Below, in pieces: positions 1 through 9,705 of a DNA stretch of 24,320 bases (position 1 is its first letter; each line of letters opens with the position of its first letter). Origin of the DNA: JBHGAV01 sp041946685 (GTDB lineage Bacteria > Acidobacteriota > Terriglobia > Bryobacterales > Bryobacteraceae); the NCBI GenBank assembly GCA_041946685.1, contig JBHGAV010000059.1, positions 1 to 24,320 of the forward strand, written 5' to 3'. Under the pieces are notes generated by a model. It made no database searches. It was not told where the DNA came from and saw nothing but the letters and a program-made list of their open reading frames with translations. The position numbers and the translations under genes are program-made.

Positions 1-10
1 AAATTGCCAA

Positions 11-16
11 CCTCCT
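11..16 (-). promoter_or_regulatory. Strong Shine-Dalgarno for a gene leaving the left edge
   Basis: Read on the minus strand, these six bases are a perfect AGGAGG, followed by ten bases up to the window edge. That is about the right distance for a start codon at or just outside the boundary. It suggests a divergently transcribed minus-strand gene to the left that shares the 1-170 intergenic region with the enolase-superfamily gene. The start codon itself is not visible, so this is inference from one motif. Confidence 0.35.
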
Positions 17-170
17 ATCCACCAATCCCTCGCTATCCTATAGCAGCGGCGCGCGCTGTCCAGCCCTCCCGCCGGACCGGCCCCGGCCGCGGAAAGCATT
101 TCTGCCAAACAAAGCCAATTTACACTCAACGCTCCTGAAATCAGTTGTTTGGAGCCGCGAACGGAGTAGA

Positions 171-1430
171 ATGGAACCCATGATCAACCGGCGTGATTTC
201 CTGGCCGCGGCAGCCGCGCTGCCCCAAGTCCTCAAGGCCGTGCCCTCGGCGGCGAGCGAATTCGGCAAGGTCAAGATCAAGGACGTCAAAACGGCGTCCG
301 TCATGATCAACTACCCCGCGCACCTGGTCAAGATCGAGACCGACTCCGGCCTCTACGGTCTCGGCGAGGCCTACAACCGGGACGGCATCCTCGATCACAT
401 CCGGGGTCTCAAATCCACGGTCATCGGCGAGGACCCCCTTCAGGTCGACTACCTCTACAACAAGATGCTCGAAGCCCAGATGGGCCACGGCTCCTGGACC
501 GGGAGCCTCTCGGGCGCGATCGCGGGTATCGAATCGGCCCTGTGGGACCTGGCGGGCAAGATCCTCAAGGTCCCGGCCTACGTGCTGCTCGGCGGCAAGT
601 TCCGCGAGAAGCTGCTGATCTACCACGACACCGGCTCGCCGCGCACTCCCGACCCCGGCGAGTGGGTTGCCGAAGTCGAGAAGTCCCTCCAGTTCGGCTT
701 CAAGGCCACCAAGTTCGATATGGACTGGGAAGGCCGCGCGCTGTTTCTCACGGGCAAGGGCGCACAGTACCGGCAGGAGCTCTGGAACCGAAGCATCACT
801 TCCATCGAGATGCAGCAGTGGGTCAAGATTCTGGAAGCCATCCGCAAGCGCATCGGGGAACATTACCCGCTCGGAATCGATCTGCACTTCAACTACAACT
901 ACGCCGATTCGCTCCGCTTCTCCCGCATGGTCGAGCACCTGAACCTGTGGTTCCTGGAGGACCCCATGCCGCCGGCCAACATCGACGCCATGGCCCGCTT
1001 CACCCGCGAGTGCAACATCCCCACCGTGACCGGCGAAAACCTCTACTCGCGCCCGACGTTCCGAGAACTCATCGAGAAGCAGGCCTGCGACATCATCCAG
1101 CCCGATCCGCAGAAGTGCGGCGGACTGCTCGAGACCAAGAAAATCGCCGATTGGGCCGACCAGTATTACATCACCTTCGCTTGCCACAACATGTGTACTC
1201 CTGTCGGGACCGTGGCCAACGCCCACGCCTGCGCCGCCATCCGCTCCTTCATCGCGCTCGAAAGCGACAGCGTAGACCTGCCGCGCTGGGCCGACATCAT
1301 CCAGCGCGACGGCCCGTTCTACAAGGATGGTTACTACGAACTGACCGACAAGCCCGGCTTCGGAATCGAGCTGAACGAGAAGGTCTGTCGCCAGCACCTG
1401 GCCGAGGGATCGAGCTACTTCGGAAGTTGA
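171..1430 (+). CDS. Tat-exported mandelate racemase/enolase superfamily enzyme (sugar-acid dehydratase-like)
   Basis: This 419-residue protein belongs to the enolase superfamily, mandelate racemase/muconate lactonizing subgroup, whose members use Mg2+ to abstract a proton next to a carboxylate. The N terminus carries a twin-arginine signal (NRRDFLAAAAALP, residues 6-18), so it is probably exported folded. The barrel shows the usual metal ligands Asp237 (GIDLHF), Glu263 (FLEDP) and Glu289 (VTGEN). His239 makes an Asp-x-His pair as in galactonate dehydratases, and His339 (ACHNMCTPVG) is a likely second catalytic base. A KFD motif at 181-183 sits where the second-strand bases lie. Dehydration of an aldonic or uronic acid is plausible but the substrate cannot be read. 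The start at 171 has GGAG four bases upstream; ATG 180 (MINRRDF) is an equally sensible start and keeps the whole Tat signal. Confidence 0.88.
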   Translation: MEPMINRRDFLAAAAALPQVLKAVPSAASEFGKVKIKDVKTASVMINYPAHLVKIETDSGLYGLGEAYNRDGILDHIRGLKSTVIGEDPLQVDYLYNKMLEAQMGHGSWTGSLSGAIAGIESALWDLAGKILKVPAYVLLGGKFREKLLIYHDTGSPRTPDPGEWVAEVEKSLQFGFKATKFDMDWEGRALFLTGKGAQYRQELWNRSITSIEMQQWVKILEAIRKRIGEHYPLGIDLHFNYNYADSLRFSRMVEHLNLWFLEDPMPPANIDAMARFTRECNIPTVTGENLYSRPTFRELIEKQACDIIQPDPQKCGGLLETKKIADWADQYYITFACHNMCTPVGTVANAHACAAIRSFIALESDSVDLPRWADIIQRDGPFYKDGYYELTDKPGFGIELNEKVCRQHLAEGSSYFGS

Positions 1431-1457
1431 TGCCGCCGGCGAACCCGGTGATATACT
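1427..1457 (+). promoter_or_regulatory. Candidate sigma-70-like promoter for the HELGH protein gene
   Basis: A TTGATG hexamer overlaps the end of the upstream gene and is followed 19 bases later by TATACT at 1452-1457. Together they resemble -35 and -10 boxes (four and five of six consensus bases) about 40 bases before the next start codon. The spacing is slightly long, and such matches occur by chance, so the call is tentative. Confidence 0.25.
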
Positions 1458-1496
1458 CTTGCTGCTGGTAACGGGGAAGAGGAGAATCGGATCGAT

Positions 1497-3593
1497 ATGG
1501 CTGCGCGCACGTTTTGCATGCCGCTGGTGATGCTCTTCTGCATGTCCTTCGCTGCGTGCCCGGCACTCTACGCCTTCAACTGGTGCGATCAGAAAATGGA
1601 CGGGACCGTGGAGCCGCGCGTTCTTCAGGCAGGGCAGACGGGCATCGTGAAGTACACGCTGTGGTCGGTTCCCGATCCGACCAAGATGGAGGTCGAGCTG
1701 TTCGCGGGCGGGATGCGCATTCCCGTCGTGCATCAGCCGAATGGAGCCTGGACGTTCCAGGTCACCGCCGAGCAGGCGCTCGCGGGTTACCAGGCCGGAC
1801 TGGGACGCAACTACTTCGGCAAGCTTTACCAATGGGAGGGCGCGACGCTGATTGCGGGCTATACCAACCTTGTCGTCAACGTCCGCGACGAGATCATGCC
1901 GCTTGTTCCGATTCGCACGCTCGCCGCCGGACAGGCGCAGATGACCCGCCACGTGCTGAACATGCGCGACGACACGGCCTACTATTGGGGAACCTCGCCG
2001 GTGGGTCCTCCGGCGTCATTCTTCCAGCGCTTCTACACCTACCGCCAGGATGACTTCGACTTCCTGGCCGTGGTGGCCGAGAACCTTGCGTTTGAGAACC
2101 GGTACTACGTTGGCGTCAGGAACACGACTCAGGGGTTGGGATCAGCGGTCGCCAACAGCGGAGCTGCCTACGGAAGCCCCAGCCGGCTTCAGGGCTATGT
2201 GAACTTCCCGAACGACAATTTCTTCGACCTGGCCGAGACCGGCCTTTCGCACGAGCTTGGCCACCGCTGGTGCTGCTTCCTGGACATGCCGACACTCGGG
2301 AAGGCCCACGAGCCGCATTGGCCCATGGGGGACATCGCTTACGGGATGATGGGGACCACCGATCCGGGCAACAAGCAGGGGCTTCAATTCCCCTACACCC
2401 TCGTCCCCCAGGCGGACGGCGCTTATCAGGTCAATGCGACGCCCCTCACCAATGAGTTCAACGACTTGGAACTCTACCTGATGGGGCTGCTCCCGGCCAA
2501 CCAGGTTCCGGAGCATTTCATTTTCAACAACCAGAACCAGACGGCGACACCGGGCGGGACCTTGCAGGGGCCGGTCACTCGGTTCACGATCAACGATATC
2601 ATCGCCCGGAACGGCCAGCGCGTTCCTGCCTTCGGCGCCGCGCCGACCCAGTTCAGGTTGGGGACCATCGCGCTGAGCAGGGGCCGCCTTCTTGAGCCCT
2701 ATGAGATGGCGTTCTTCGAATACATGGCGGCGCGCGGAGAGGCCACTGCCGAACTGGACGCTTACAGCGGCGCGTGGCTAACAAGAGTGAAGCCCTTCTA
2801 CCTGAGCACGAGAACCAAGGGCACGCTCTCCACCACAGTGTGCCCGGATTGCGTTGGAGCCGCTTCCACCGTCTCCGCGGCCAGCTTCGTGCGGGGAGGG
2901 GATCTGGCCCCCGAATCGATCGCCAGCGTCTTCGGCTTCGGGCTGACCGACACGATCCAGATCGCCACTACGCAGCCGCTGCCACCCACTCTGGATTCGA
3001 CCAGCGTCCGAGTGACCGACAGCGCGGGCACGCGCCGTGACGGCTCCCTGTTCTTCATCTCGCAAATGCAGATCAACTACACAATCCCGAAGGGCTCCGC
3101 CGCCGGCGCCGCCACGGTGGACGTGATCCATCGAGGGCAGACCGTCGCCAGCGGCCAGGTGAATCTCGCTCCGGTGGCACCAGCGCTGTTCACGGCGAAT
3201 TCCAATGGTTCGGGCGTGCCCGCCGCCAACGTGATCCGGGTTGTTCATTCGGCCCAAGGCGCGCCGGTGGTAAGCTATGAGAGCCCCGCCCAGTGCGGAA
3301 CGGCTTACGGGAGTTGCACTCCCAAGCCCATCGATTTGGGCGCGGCCAACGTCGAAGTATTCCTCGAACTCTACGGAACCGGCATTCGCGGCCGCAGTTC
3401 GCTGAGCGCGGTGACGTGCACCATCGGCGGAACGGCGGCGCGCGTTGACTACGCCGGTGAGGTGGCAGGCCTTACCGGGCTCGACCAGGTGAACGTGCTG
3501 ATCCCCCGCAGTTTGATCGGTCGAGGGCAGGTGAATCTGATACTGAACGTGGATGGCAAGCTGGCCAACACGGTCAATGTCAGCATTCGATGA
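1497..3593 (+). CDS. Secreted putative zinc metallopeptidase with TIGR03437 C-terminal domain
   Basis: This 698-residue protein has a hydrophobic signal peptide (residues 8-27, ending ALYA). A middle domain of unknown family contains HELGH at residues 252-256 (GLSHELGHRW), the HExxH zinc-binding signature of zincin peptidases. Nearby histidines in AHEPHWPMGD, or the glutamate in DLELYLMG further on, could supply the third ligand. From about residue 458 the sequence (VSAASFV, then ESIASVFGFG, ending in NVSIR) matches the Solibacter-type TIGR03437 domain. The same domain ends the 16313-18784 protein. Peptidase activity is inferred from the motif only; I do not recognise the catalytic family. 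GGAG lies 12 bases before the ATG, slightly far; ATG 1518 is an alternative start. The next gene begins 7 bases after the stop, so the two may be co-transcribed. Confidence 0.8.
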   Translation: MAARTFCMPLVMLFCMSFAACPALYAFNWCDQKMDGTVEPRVLQAGQTGIVKYTLWSVPDPTKMEVELFAGGMRIPVVHQPNGAWTFQVTAEQALAGYQAGLGRNYFGKLYQWEGATLIAGYTNLVVNVRDEIMPLVPIRTLAAGQAQMTRHVLNMRDDTAYYWGTSPVGPPASFFQRFYTYRQDDFDFLAVVAENLAFENRYYVGVRNTTQGLGSAVANSGAAYGSPSRLQGYVNFPNDNFFDLAETGLSHELGHRWCCFLDMPTLGKAHEPHWPMGDIAYGMMGTTDPGNKQGLQFPYTLVPQADGAYQVNATPLTNEFNDLELYLMGLLPANQVPEHFIFNNQNQTATPGGTLQGPVTRFTINDIIARNGQRVPAFGAAPTQFRLGTIALSRGRLLEPYEMAFFEYMAARGEATAELDAYSGAWLTRVKPFYLSTRTKGTLSTTVCPDCVGAASTVSAASFVRGGDLAPESIASVFGFGLTDTIQIATTQPLPPTLDSTSVRVTDSAGTRRDGSLFFISQMQINYTIPKGSAAGAATVDVIHRGQTVASGQVNLAPVAPALFTANSNGSGVPAANVIRVVHSAQGAPVVSYESPAQCGTAYGSCTPKPIDLGAANVEVFLELYGTGIRGRSSLSAVTCTIGGTAARVDYAGEVAGLTGLDQVNVLIPRSLIGRGQVNLILNVDGKLANTVNVSIR

Positions 3594-3600
3594 GGATCGT

Positions 3601-4854
3601 ATGAAAGAGCCAGACCAGCGCCTGGTCGAGCATCGCGAACTGACGCGGCGTTTCTTCTTCGGATTGGGCCCGGCCGCGGCGGCGGCCTGGAGCGCCTCGC
3701 CGCTTGCCGGCGCCGAGGATCCCGTGCTTCGGGAGGCTGTCGCCAAGCTGCAGTACCTCACCACCCCCGCCGGCATCTACATCCTCGACAAGGGAAAGGC
3801 GGGCGTTGCCAGGCTTCCGCCGGAGAAGCTGCGCGAGATCGGACTGGTTCCCGAAACGTGGACTCTTGAAGTCGTCCCGGATCCTGCCGGGGGCAGCGTC
3901 GTGGATCGGCCCCTCTCGCTTGCGCAGGGGAACGCCCTGGACTGGAAGGGCCTGATGCAGCTCGCCGAGAAGCACGCCGTCCGCTACCTGCACGTCTGCG
4001 TCTGCACCAACGGAGCCGATCCCTATCACATGACGTTGTGGGAGGGAGTCCCGCTGCGTGAGATCATCGAACTCACCGGCCCCAAGGCCAACATCCGCCG
4101 CGTCTACTATCAGAGCCAGGCCGGCGAGAACCTGCCTCCGTTTCAGGCGTCGCTCTCGCTCAGCCAGATCATGGAAACGCCGCCGGGCCAGATGCCTGTC
4201 ATGCTGGCCTACAAGATGAACGGGCAGTTGATCCCGGCTTCCATCGGCGGCCCTGTCCGGATGGTCGTGCCGGGCGCCTACGGGAGCAAGTTCATCAAAT
4301 GGGTCCGGCGCGTGGTCCTGACCAACGACCACCGCGCGAATGACTCGGACGCGGCCGACTTCAACAACGACACCGAGAGTCCTCTCAAGACGCGAGCCCG
4401 TTTCATCAACGCTCCGAAAGAGGCCCAGACTGGCAAGCCCATCCCCTTGACCGGCATGGCGCAGGTCGGCATTTCGGGACTCAGCAAGGTGCAGTACGCG
4501 GTGTGCTCCCAGGCGCAGCCGTGGCCGGCGGACGATCCGCACTACGCCAGGGCCGAATGGAAGGATGCCGCCATCCTGCCGCCGCCCGCCGATTGGGGAG
4601 GAGGACTCCCGGGAGGGAAACCGCCCGCTCCTACCGGTTACTTCGATCCGGCCAAGGGCACGCCGGTCGAGTGGCCCATGCGCTTCACCATCGTTCACTG
4701 GGCCGCCCTGCTCCCCGGCCTGCCGGCTGGCAGCTACGACCTGTGCTGCCGGACCATCGATGTCAACGGCCTCGCGCAACCCTTGCCGCGCCTGCCGCTG
4801 CCGCGCACTGGCGTGAATGCCATCCACCGCGTCACTCTGACGGTGAAGGCGTAA
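3601..4854 (+). CDS. Tat-exported sulfite-oxidase-like molybdopterin enzyme
   Basis: This is a 417-residue protein of the sulfite oxidase/YedY fold. The N terminus has a twin-arginine signal (LTRRFFFGLG, then an alanine-rich stretch ending PLAGAEDP), so it probably works outside the cytoplasmic membrane. The Moco domain spans roughly residues 75-265. The motif HVCVCTNG contains Cys133 and Cys135; Cys135 aligns best with the cysteine that ligates molybdenum in sulfite oxidases. It is followed by LWEGVPLREII, typical of the family. The C-terminal part (from about 280: GMAQVGISGLSKVQYAV, later GSYDLCCRTIDVNGLAQP) resembles the Ig-like Mo-co dimerisation domain. The ATG at 3601 is preferred over an in-frame ATG at 3553 because it avoids overlap with the preceding gene and follows GAGGAT. 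No cytochrome or membrane partner is adjacent, so the physiological substrate is unknown. Confidence 0.83.
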   Translation: MKEPDQRLVEHRELTRRFFFGLGPAAAAAWSASPLAGAEDPVLREAVAKLQYLTTPAGIYILDKGKAGVARLPPEKLREIGLVPETWTLEVVPDPAGGSVVDRPLSLAQGNALDWKGLMQLAEKHAVRYLHVCVCTNGADPYHMTLWEGVPLREIIELTGPKANIRRVYYQSQAGENLPPFQASLSLSQIMETPPGQMPVMLAYKMNGQLIPASIGGPVRMVVPGAYGSKFIKWVRRVVLTNDHRANDSDAADFNNDTESPLKTRARFINAPKEAQTGKPIPLTGMAQVGISGLSKVQYAVCSQAQPWPADDPHYARAEWKDAAILPPPADWGGGLPGGKPPAPTGYFDPAKGTPVEWPMRFTIVHWAALLPGLPAGSYDLCCRTIDVNGLAQPLPRLPLPRTGVNAIHRVTLTVKA

Positions 4855-4861
4855 GCGGAGC

Positions 4862-6282
<1,421 letters not shown>

Positions 6283-6283
<1 letters not shown>

Positions 6284-6819
6284 TATCCGAACCTCCTTCC
6301 GTCGGTCCGAGGCTTACGCCCCTCCAGCAGGTCGATCAAAACGTCGTAGATCTCGCCGGCCGAGGGCGGACAGCCTTGCAGGTAGTAGTCCACCGGGACC
6401 ACCTCATGGACCGGCCGTACCCGCTCCAGCAGCGTCGGCACCACCGGGTTCGGCCCGCCCGGGACTCCGGCCACCGTGGCCGTGTTCTCCAGGTAGCTGG
6501 CGTTCAGAACGTCCTGGAGGCCGAAAGCGTTGCGCATGGCCGTCACGTTTCCGGTGACGGCACAATCGCCGAACGAAATCAGGATCTTGGACCGCTCACG
6601 GATGAGCGTGATCTGCTCCAGGTGGTCGGAGTTGGCCACGGCTCCCTCCACCAGCGTGATGTCGGCCTCTGGAAAGTCCTTGTGGTCGGTGAGCGGCGAG
6701 GCCATCAGCTCTACGCGGCCGGCCAGCTCCGCCAGCCTCTCGTCCAGGTCCAGGAAGGACATGTGGCAGCCGGAGCAGCCTCCCAGCCACACGGTCGCCA
6801 GGCGAGGTTTCGGCTTCAT
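6283..6819 (-). CDS. hoxY: NiFe hydrogenase small subunit HoxY
   Basis: This 178-residue protein is the electron-transferring partner of HoxH. Four cysteines fit the single proximal [4Fe-4S] cluster: Cys15 and Cys18 (WLGGCSGCHMSF), Cys86 (SFGDCAVTGN) and Cys140 (LQGCPPSA). The short length and lack of a Tat signal or extra cluster motifs fit the cytoplasmic group 3 type, related to the Complex I 20 kDa subunit. The ATG at 6819 overlaps the hoxU stop as ATGA and has GGGGAG eight bases upstream. An in-frame GTG at 6828 would add three residues but sits too close to that ribosome-binding site. Confidence 0.94.
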
Positions 6820-7532
6820 CGCACCCACTCCCCTTTCTCGCGCGCCGTGACGATGTACTTGAGGAAGCCGCGGCTCTTGCGCATCTCGCTTACAGCCTTG
6901 CCCTTCTCAAACAGCGCGCCGGTGGGGCAGACCTGCACGCACTTGCCGCAGTCGGTACAAGAGTCCGAGTCGCCCCAGGCCTGGCCCAGGTCGGTGATGA
7001 CCGTGCTGCCCGCGCCTCTTCCCGACAGGTCCCAGGTGTGCGCGCCTTCAACCTCGTCGCAGATCCGCACGCATCGCGTGCAGAGCACGCAGCGGTTGTG
7101 ATCGACCCCGAAGCGCTCGTGGCTCGTATCCACCTTGAGCGGCGGGAACTGGTAGCGCAACCGCACGTGGTCGATCCCGTGCTGGGCCGCCAGGTCCTGC
7201 AATTCGCACCCGCCGTTCATCACGCACACGGCGCACACATGATTCCGTTCGGCGAATAGCAGCTCGATGATCATCTTCCGGTGGGCCTTGAGGCGGTCGG
7301 TCGCCGTCCGGACCACCATGCCCTCCTCGATCGGGGTCATGCAGGCGGCTTGCAGCTTCCTCTGGCCTTCGATTTCGACCAGGCACAACCGGCAGGCTCC
7401 GACGTCGGACAGACCTCCCACGTGGCAAAGCCTGGGAATATGGATGCCGTTGTCCCAGGCGACGCTGAAGATGGTCGCCCCGGCCAGGCCGGTCACCATC
7501 CTGCCGTCGATTTCCAGTGTCTTGACGCTCAC
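6816..7532 (-). CDS. hoxU: Hydrogenase diaphorase iron-sulfur subunit HoxU
   Basis: This 238-residue NuoG-like protein carries electrons between HoxF and HoxY. The N-terminal plant-type [2Fe-2S] domain has Cys36, Cys47, Cys50 and Cys64. A His-Cys cluster motif follows (His98, Cys100, Cys103, Cys109), then two ferredoxin-type [4Fe-4S] motifs: Cys148/151/154/158 (RCVLCTRCVRIC) and Cys192/195/198/202 (SCTDCGKCVQVC). The start is the GTG at 7532, which overlaps the hoxF stop (GTGA). It is chosen because AGGAGG lies about eight bases upstream and the protein then begins VSVKTLEIDG, as expected for the fold. Upstream in-frame codons only extend the frame into hoxF. Confidence 0.94.
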   Translation of the reverse strand: MSVKTLEIDGRMVTGLAGATIFSVAWDNGIHIPRLCHVGGLSDVGACRLCLVEIEGQRKLQAACMTPIEEGMVVRTATDRLKAHRKMIIELLFAERNHVCAVCVMNGGCELQDLAAQHGIDHVRLRYQFPPLKVDTSHERFGVDHNRCVLCTRCVRICDEVEGAHTWDLSGRGAGSTVITDLGQAWGDSDSCTDCGKCVQVCPTGALFEKGKAVSEMRKSRGFLKYIVTAREKGEWVR

Positions 7533-9184
7533 TGGCCGCCTCCTTTCCGGCTTTCCATCGAGCAGTGCCCAGCGGGACACTTGTGCTCGCGGATATGGGC
7601 CTCGTACTCGTCGCGGAAGTAGTGCAGCGTGCTCATGACGGGATTGGGCGCGGTCTGGCCCAGGCCGCACAGGCTGGCCTCCCGGAGCAGAGCGGCGAGC
7701 TGTTCCAACAGTTCCAGGTCGCCGCTGCCCGCGTCGCCCCTGGTGATCCTCTGGAGAATGTCGTGCATCTGGACGGTGCCCGCGCGGCAGGGGATGCACT
7801 TGCCGCAGCTCTCGTCCATGCAGAACTCCATGAAGTAGCGGGCCACGTCCACCATACACGAAGTCTGGTCCATCACGATCAGACCGCCGGAGCCCATGAT
7901 GGAGCCGATCTTCTGGAGCGACTCGTAATCGACCGGCGTGTCCAGGTGCTCGGCCGGGATGCAGCCGCCCGAGGGACCTCCGGTCTGCGCCGCCTTGAAC
8001 TCGCGGCCGCCGGGCACGCCCCCGCCGATGTCGAACAGAATCGTCCGCAACGACGTGCCCATGGGTACCTCGATCAGGCCCGTGTTCTCGATTCTCCCCG
8101 CCAGGGCGAAGACCTTGGTGCCCTTGCTGGAGCCGGTGCCGATGGAGGCGAACCAGTCCGCGCCGCGGCTGACGATGGCGGCGACGTTGGCGTAGGTTTC
8201 GACGTTATTGATCAGCGTCGGCTTGTCCCACAAGCCCGCCTCGCTGGGATACGGCGGACGCTGCCTGGGCTGGCCCCGCTTGCCCTCGATCGAGGCGAGC
8301 AGGGCCGTTTCCTCGCCGCACACGAACGCCCCCGCGCCGATGCGGACATCGACCCGGAACTGAAAGCCGGTCTCGAGCACCCGGTTTCCCAGCAACTTCT
8401 CGCGCTCGGCCTGCTTGATCGCGGTCTGAAGCCGCTGGATGGCGAGCGCGTACTCGCCGCGGACGTAGATATAGCCTTGCTGCGCGCCGATGGCGTAACC
8501 GGCCAGCGCCATGCCCTCCAGAACCCGGTGCGGGTCGCCTTCGAGCACGCTGCGGTCCATGAATGCGCCCGGATCGCCTTCGTCGGCGTTGCAGACGACG
8601 TACTTGGGGGTCGCCGGCTGGCGCGCCACCAGCTCCCACTTGATGCCGGTCGAGTAGCCGGCCCCGCCCCGTCCGCGCAGCCCGCTCTTCTTGATCTCCT
8701 CGATCACCTCGGCGGGGGTCATCTCGGTGATGGCGTGCGCCAGCGCCTGGTAGCCTCCCGCGGCGATGTAGTCGCTCAGCTTCTCCGGATCGACCACGCC
8801 GCTGCCGGCCAGCACGATCTTTTCCTGCTTGGTGAAGAAGGACGAGGACGTGTCGATGCGGCGTGCCGCGAGCCGCTCCTTGTCCTCGGGCGCGCCCCGC
8901 ACCAGCGCGGCCGCATCCGCCGTTTCAAGGTCGCCGTACAACTCGCCATCGCGCGCCGAGCGCACCAGCGGTCCCCGGCTGCATAGCCCCAGGCAACCAG
9001 TCCCGCAGACCTCGACCTTGCCCTCCAGTCCCTGCGCCTTGACCTCGTCGGCCAGGGCCTTCTTGACGCGGTCCGCGCCCGATGAGAGGCAGCCCGCAGC
9101 GGTGCAGCAGTAGAGCCGGTTTTCCAGCCCGCGCTGGCGCTCCTGTTCTTCGGCTTTGATCTGATCCAGTTCCTCAACCGTCAT
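7529..9184 (-). CDS. hoxF: NAD(P)-binding diaphorase subunit HoxF
   Basis: This 551-residue NuoF-type flavoprotein is where NAD(H) meets the enzyme. An N-terminal thioredoxin-like ferredoxin domain has cysteines at 27, 32, 60 and 64 (YCCTAAGC; VCGTGCLGLC). The NADH motif GRGGAGYSTG is at 171-180, and the FMN region follows (CNADEGDPGAFMDR from 198). The C-terminal [4Fe-4S] site uses Cys460, Cys463, Cys466 and Cys506 (ESCGKCIPC; SLCGLGQ). The protein ends shortly after HKCPAGHC (Cys536, Cys541), which resembles the entry to the extra ferredoxin domain of HydB/HndC proteins, here cut off. The ATG overlaps the hoxE stop (ATGA), so translation is probably coupled. Confidence 0.95.
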   Translation of the reverse strand: MTVEELDQIKAEEQERQRGLENRLYCCTAAGCLSSGADRVKKALADEVKAQGLEGKVEVCGTGCLGLCSRGPLVRSARDGELYGDLETADAAALVRGAPEDKERLAARRIDTSSSFFTKQEKIVLAGSGVVDPEKLSDYIAAGGYQALAHAITEMTPAEVIEEIKKSGLRGRGGAGYSTGIKWELVARQPATPKYVVCNADEGDPGAFMDRSVLEGDPHRVLEGMALAGYAIGAQQGYIYVRGEYALAIQRLQTAIKQAEREKLLGNRVLETGFQFRVDVRIGAGAFVCGEETALLASIEGKRGQPRQRPPYPSEAGLWDKPTLINNVETYANVAAIVSRGADWFASIGTGSSKGTKVFALAGRIENTGLIEVPMGTSLRTILFDIGGGVPGGREFKAAQTGGPSGGCIPAEHLDTPVDYESLQKIGSIMGSGGLIVMDQTSCMVDVARYFMEFCMDESCGKCIPCRAGTVQMHDILQRITRGDAGSGDLELLEQLAALLREASLCGLGQTAPNPVMSTLHYFRDEYEAHIREHKCPAGHCSMESRKGGGQ

Positions 9185-9690
9185 GCGACACCGATCCGAT
9201 CCAGCTCCGCGTTCAACTGCTCCGGCGTAACGCGAGCCATGATGTTGCCATCGTAAATCACCGCGGGAGCCAGTCCGCAGGAGCCGATGCAGCGCGCCGC
9301 TGCCACGCTGACCTTCCCGTCCCGGCTGGTCGATCCCGACTTGCAGCCGCAGCGGTGTTCCAGGGCCTCCACCAGGCCCATCGCCCCCTTCACGTAACAG
9401 GCGGTTCCCGTGCAGACAATGAACGAGTGCTCGCCCTTGGGAGCCAGCGAGAAGAAATGATAGAACGTGGCCACCCCCAGCACGCGGCTGGGAGGCAGGC
9501 GCAGCTTGCGGGCGATCGTCTTGAGCAGTTCCGGCGTCAGGAATCCATACAGCTCCTGGGCCGTGTGCAGGACTTCAATCAGCGCGTCGCCGGAATAGTG
9601 GTGCCGGCTCATGGCACGCTCCAGCATCTTCTCCCGGTTGTCCCGTCCGGGGACAGCTTGAGCGGCTTGTGTCTTCTCTGTTACTGGCAT
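9181..9690 (-). CDS. hoxE: Hydrogenase diaphorase subunit HoxE
   Basis: This 169-residue NuoE-like protein has a helical N-terminal part (HTAQELYGFL, RVLGVATFYHFF) and a thioredoxin-like [2Fe-2S] domain. The ligands are Cys93 and Cys98 (CTGTACYVKGA) and Cys134 and Cys138 (AARCIGSCGLAP). In group 3d enzymes HoxE joins the HoxFU diaphorase and may pass electrons to ferredoxin. ATG 9690 is preferred; an in-frame TTG at 9699 would add three residues. The gene starts 15 bases after the stop of the radical SAM gene, so both are probably on one transcript. Confidence 0.93.
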   Translation of the reverse strand: MPVTEKTQAAQAVPGRDNREKMLERAMSRHHYSGDALIEVLHTAQELYGFLTPELLKTIARKLRLPPSRVLGVATFYHFFSLAPKGEHSFIVCTGTACYVKGAMGLVEALEHRCGCKSGSTSRDGKVSVAAARCIGSCGLAPAVIYDGNIMARVTPEQLNAELDRIGVA

Positions 9691-9705
9691 CTTGACCAAG
9701 AAATC

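Noticed and set aside
141..1952. 603-residue open frame on the minus strand opposite the enolase-superfamily gene
   Set aside because: It is antisense to a gene with clear family motifs, crosses into the next gene, and has the composition of a GC-rich shadow frame with no recognisable domain.
2778..3776. 332-residue minus-strand frame spanning two plus-strand genes
   Set aside because: Overlaps both the TIGR03437 domain and the Tat signal of the next gene; no domain recognised.
7533..7859. N-terminal extension of the hoxU frame
   Set aside because: It lies fully inside hoxF, while the GTG at 7532 has a strong AGGAGG and gives the normal family N terminus.
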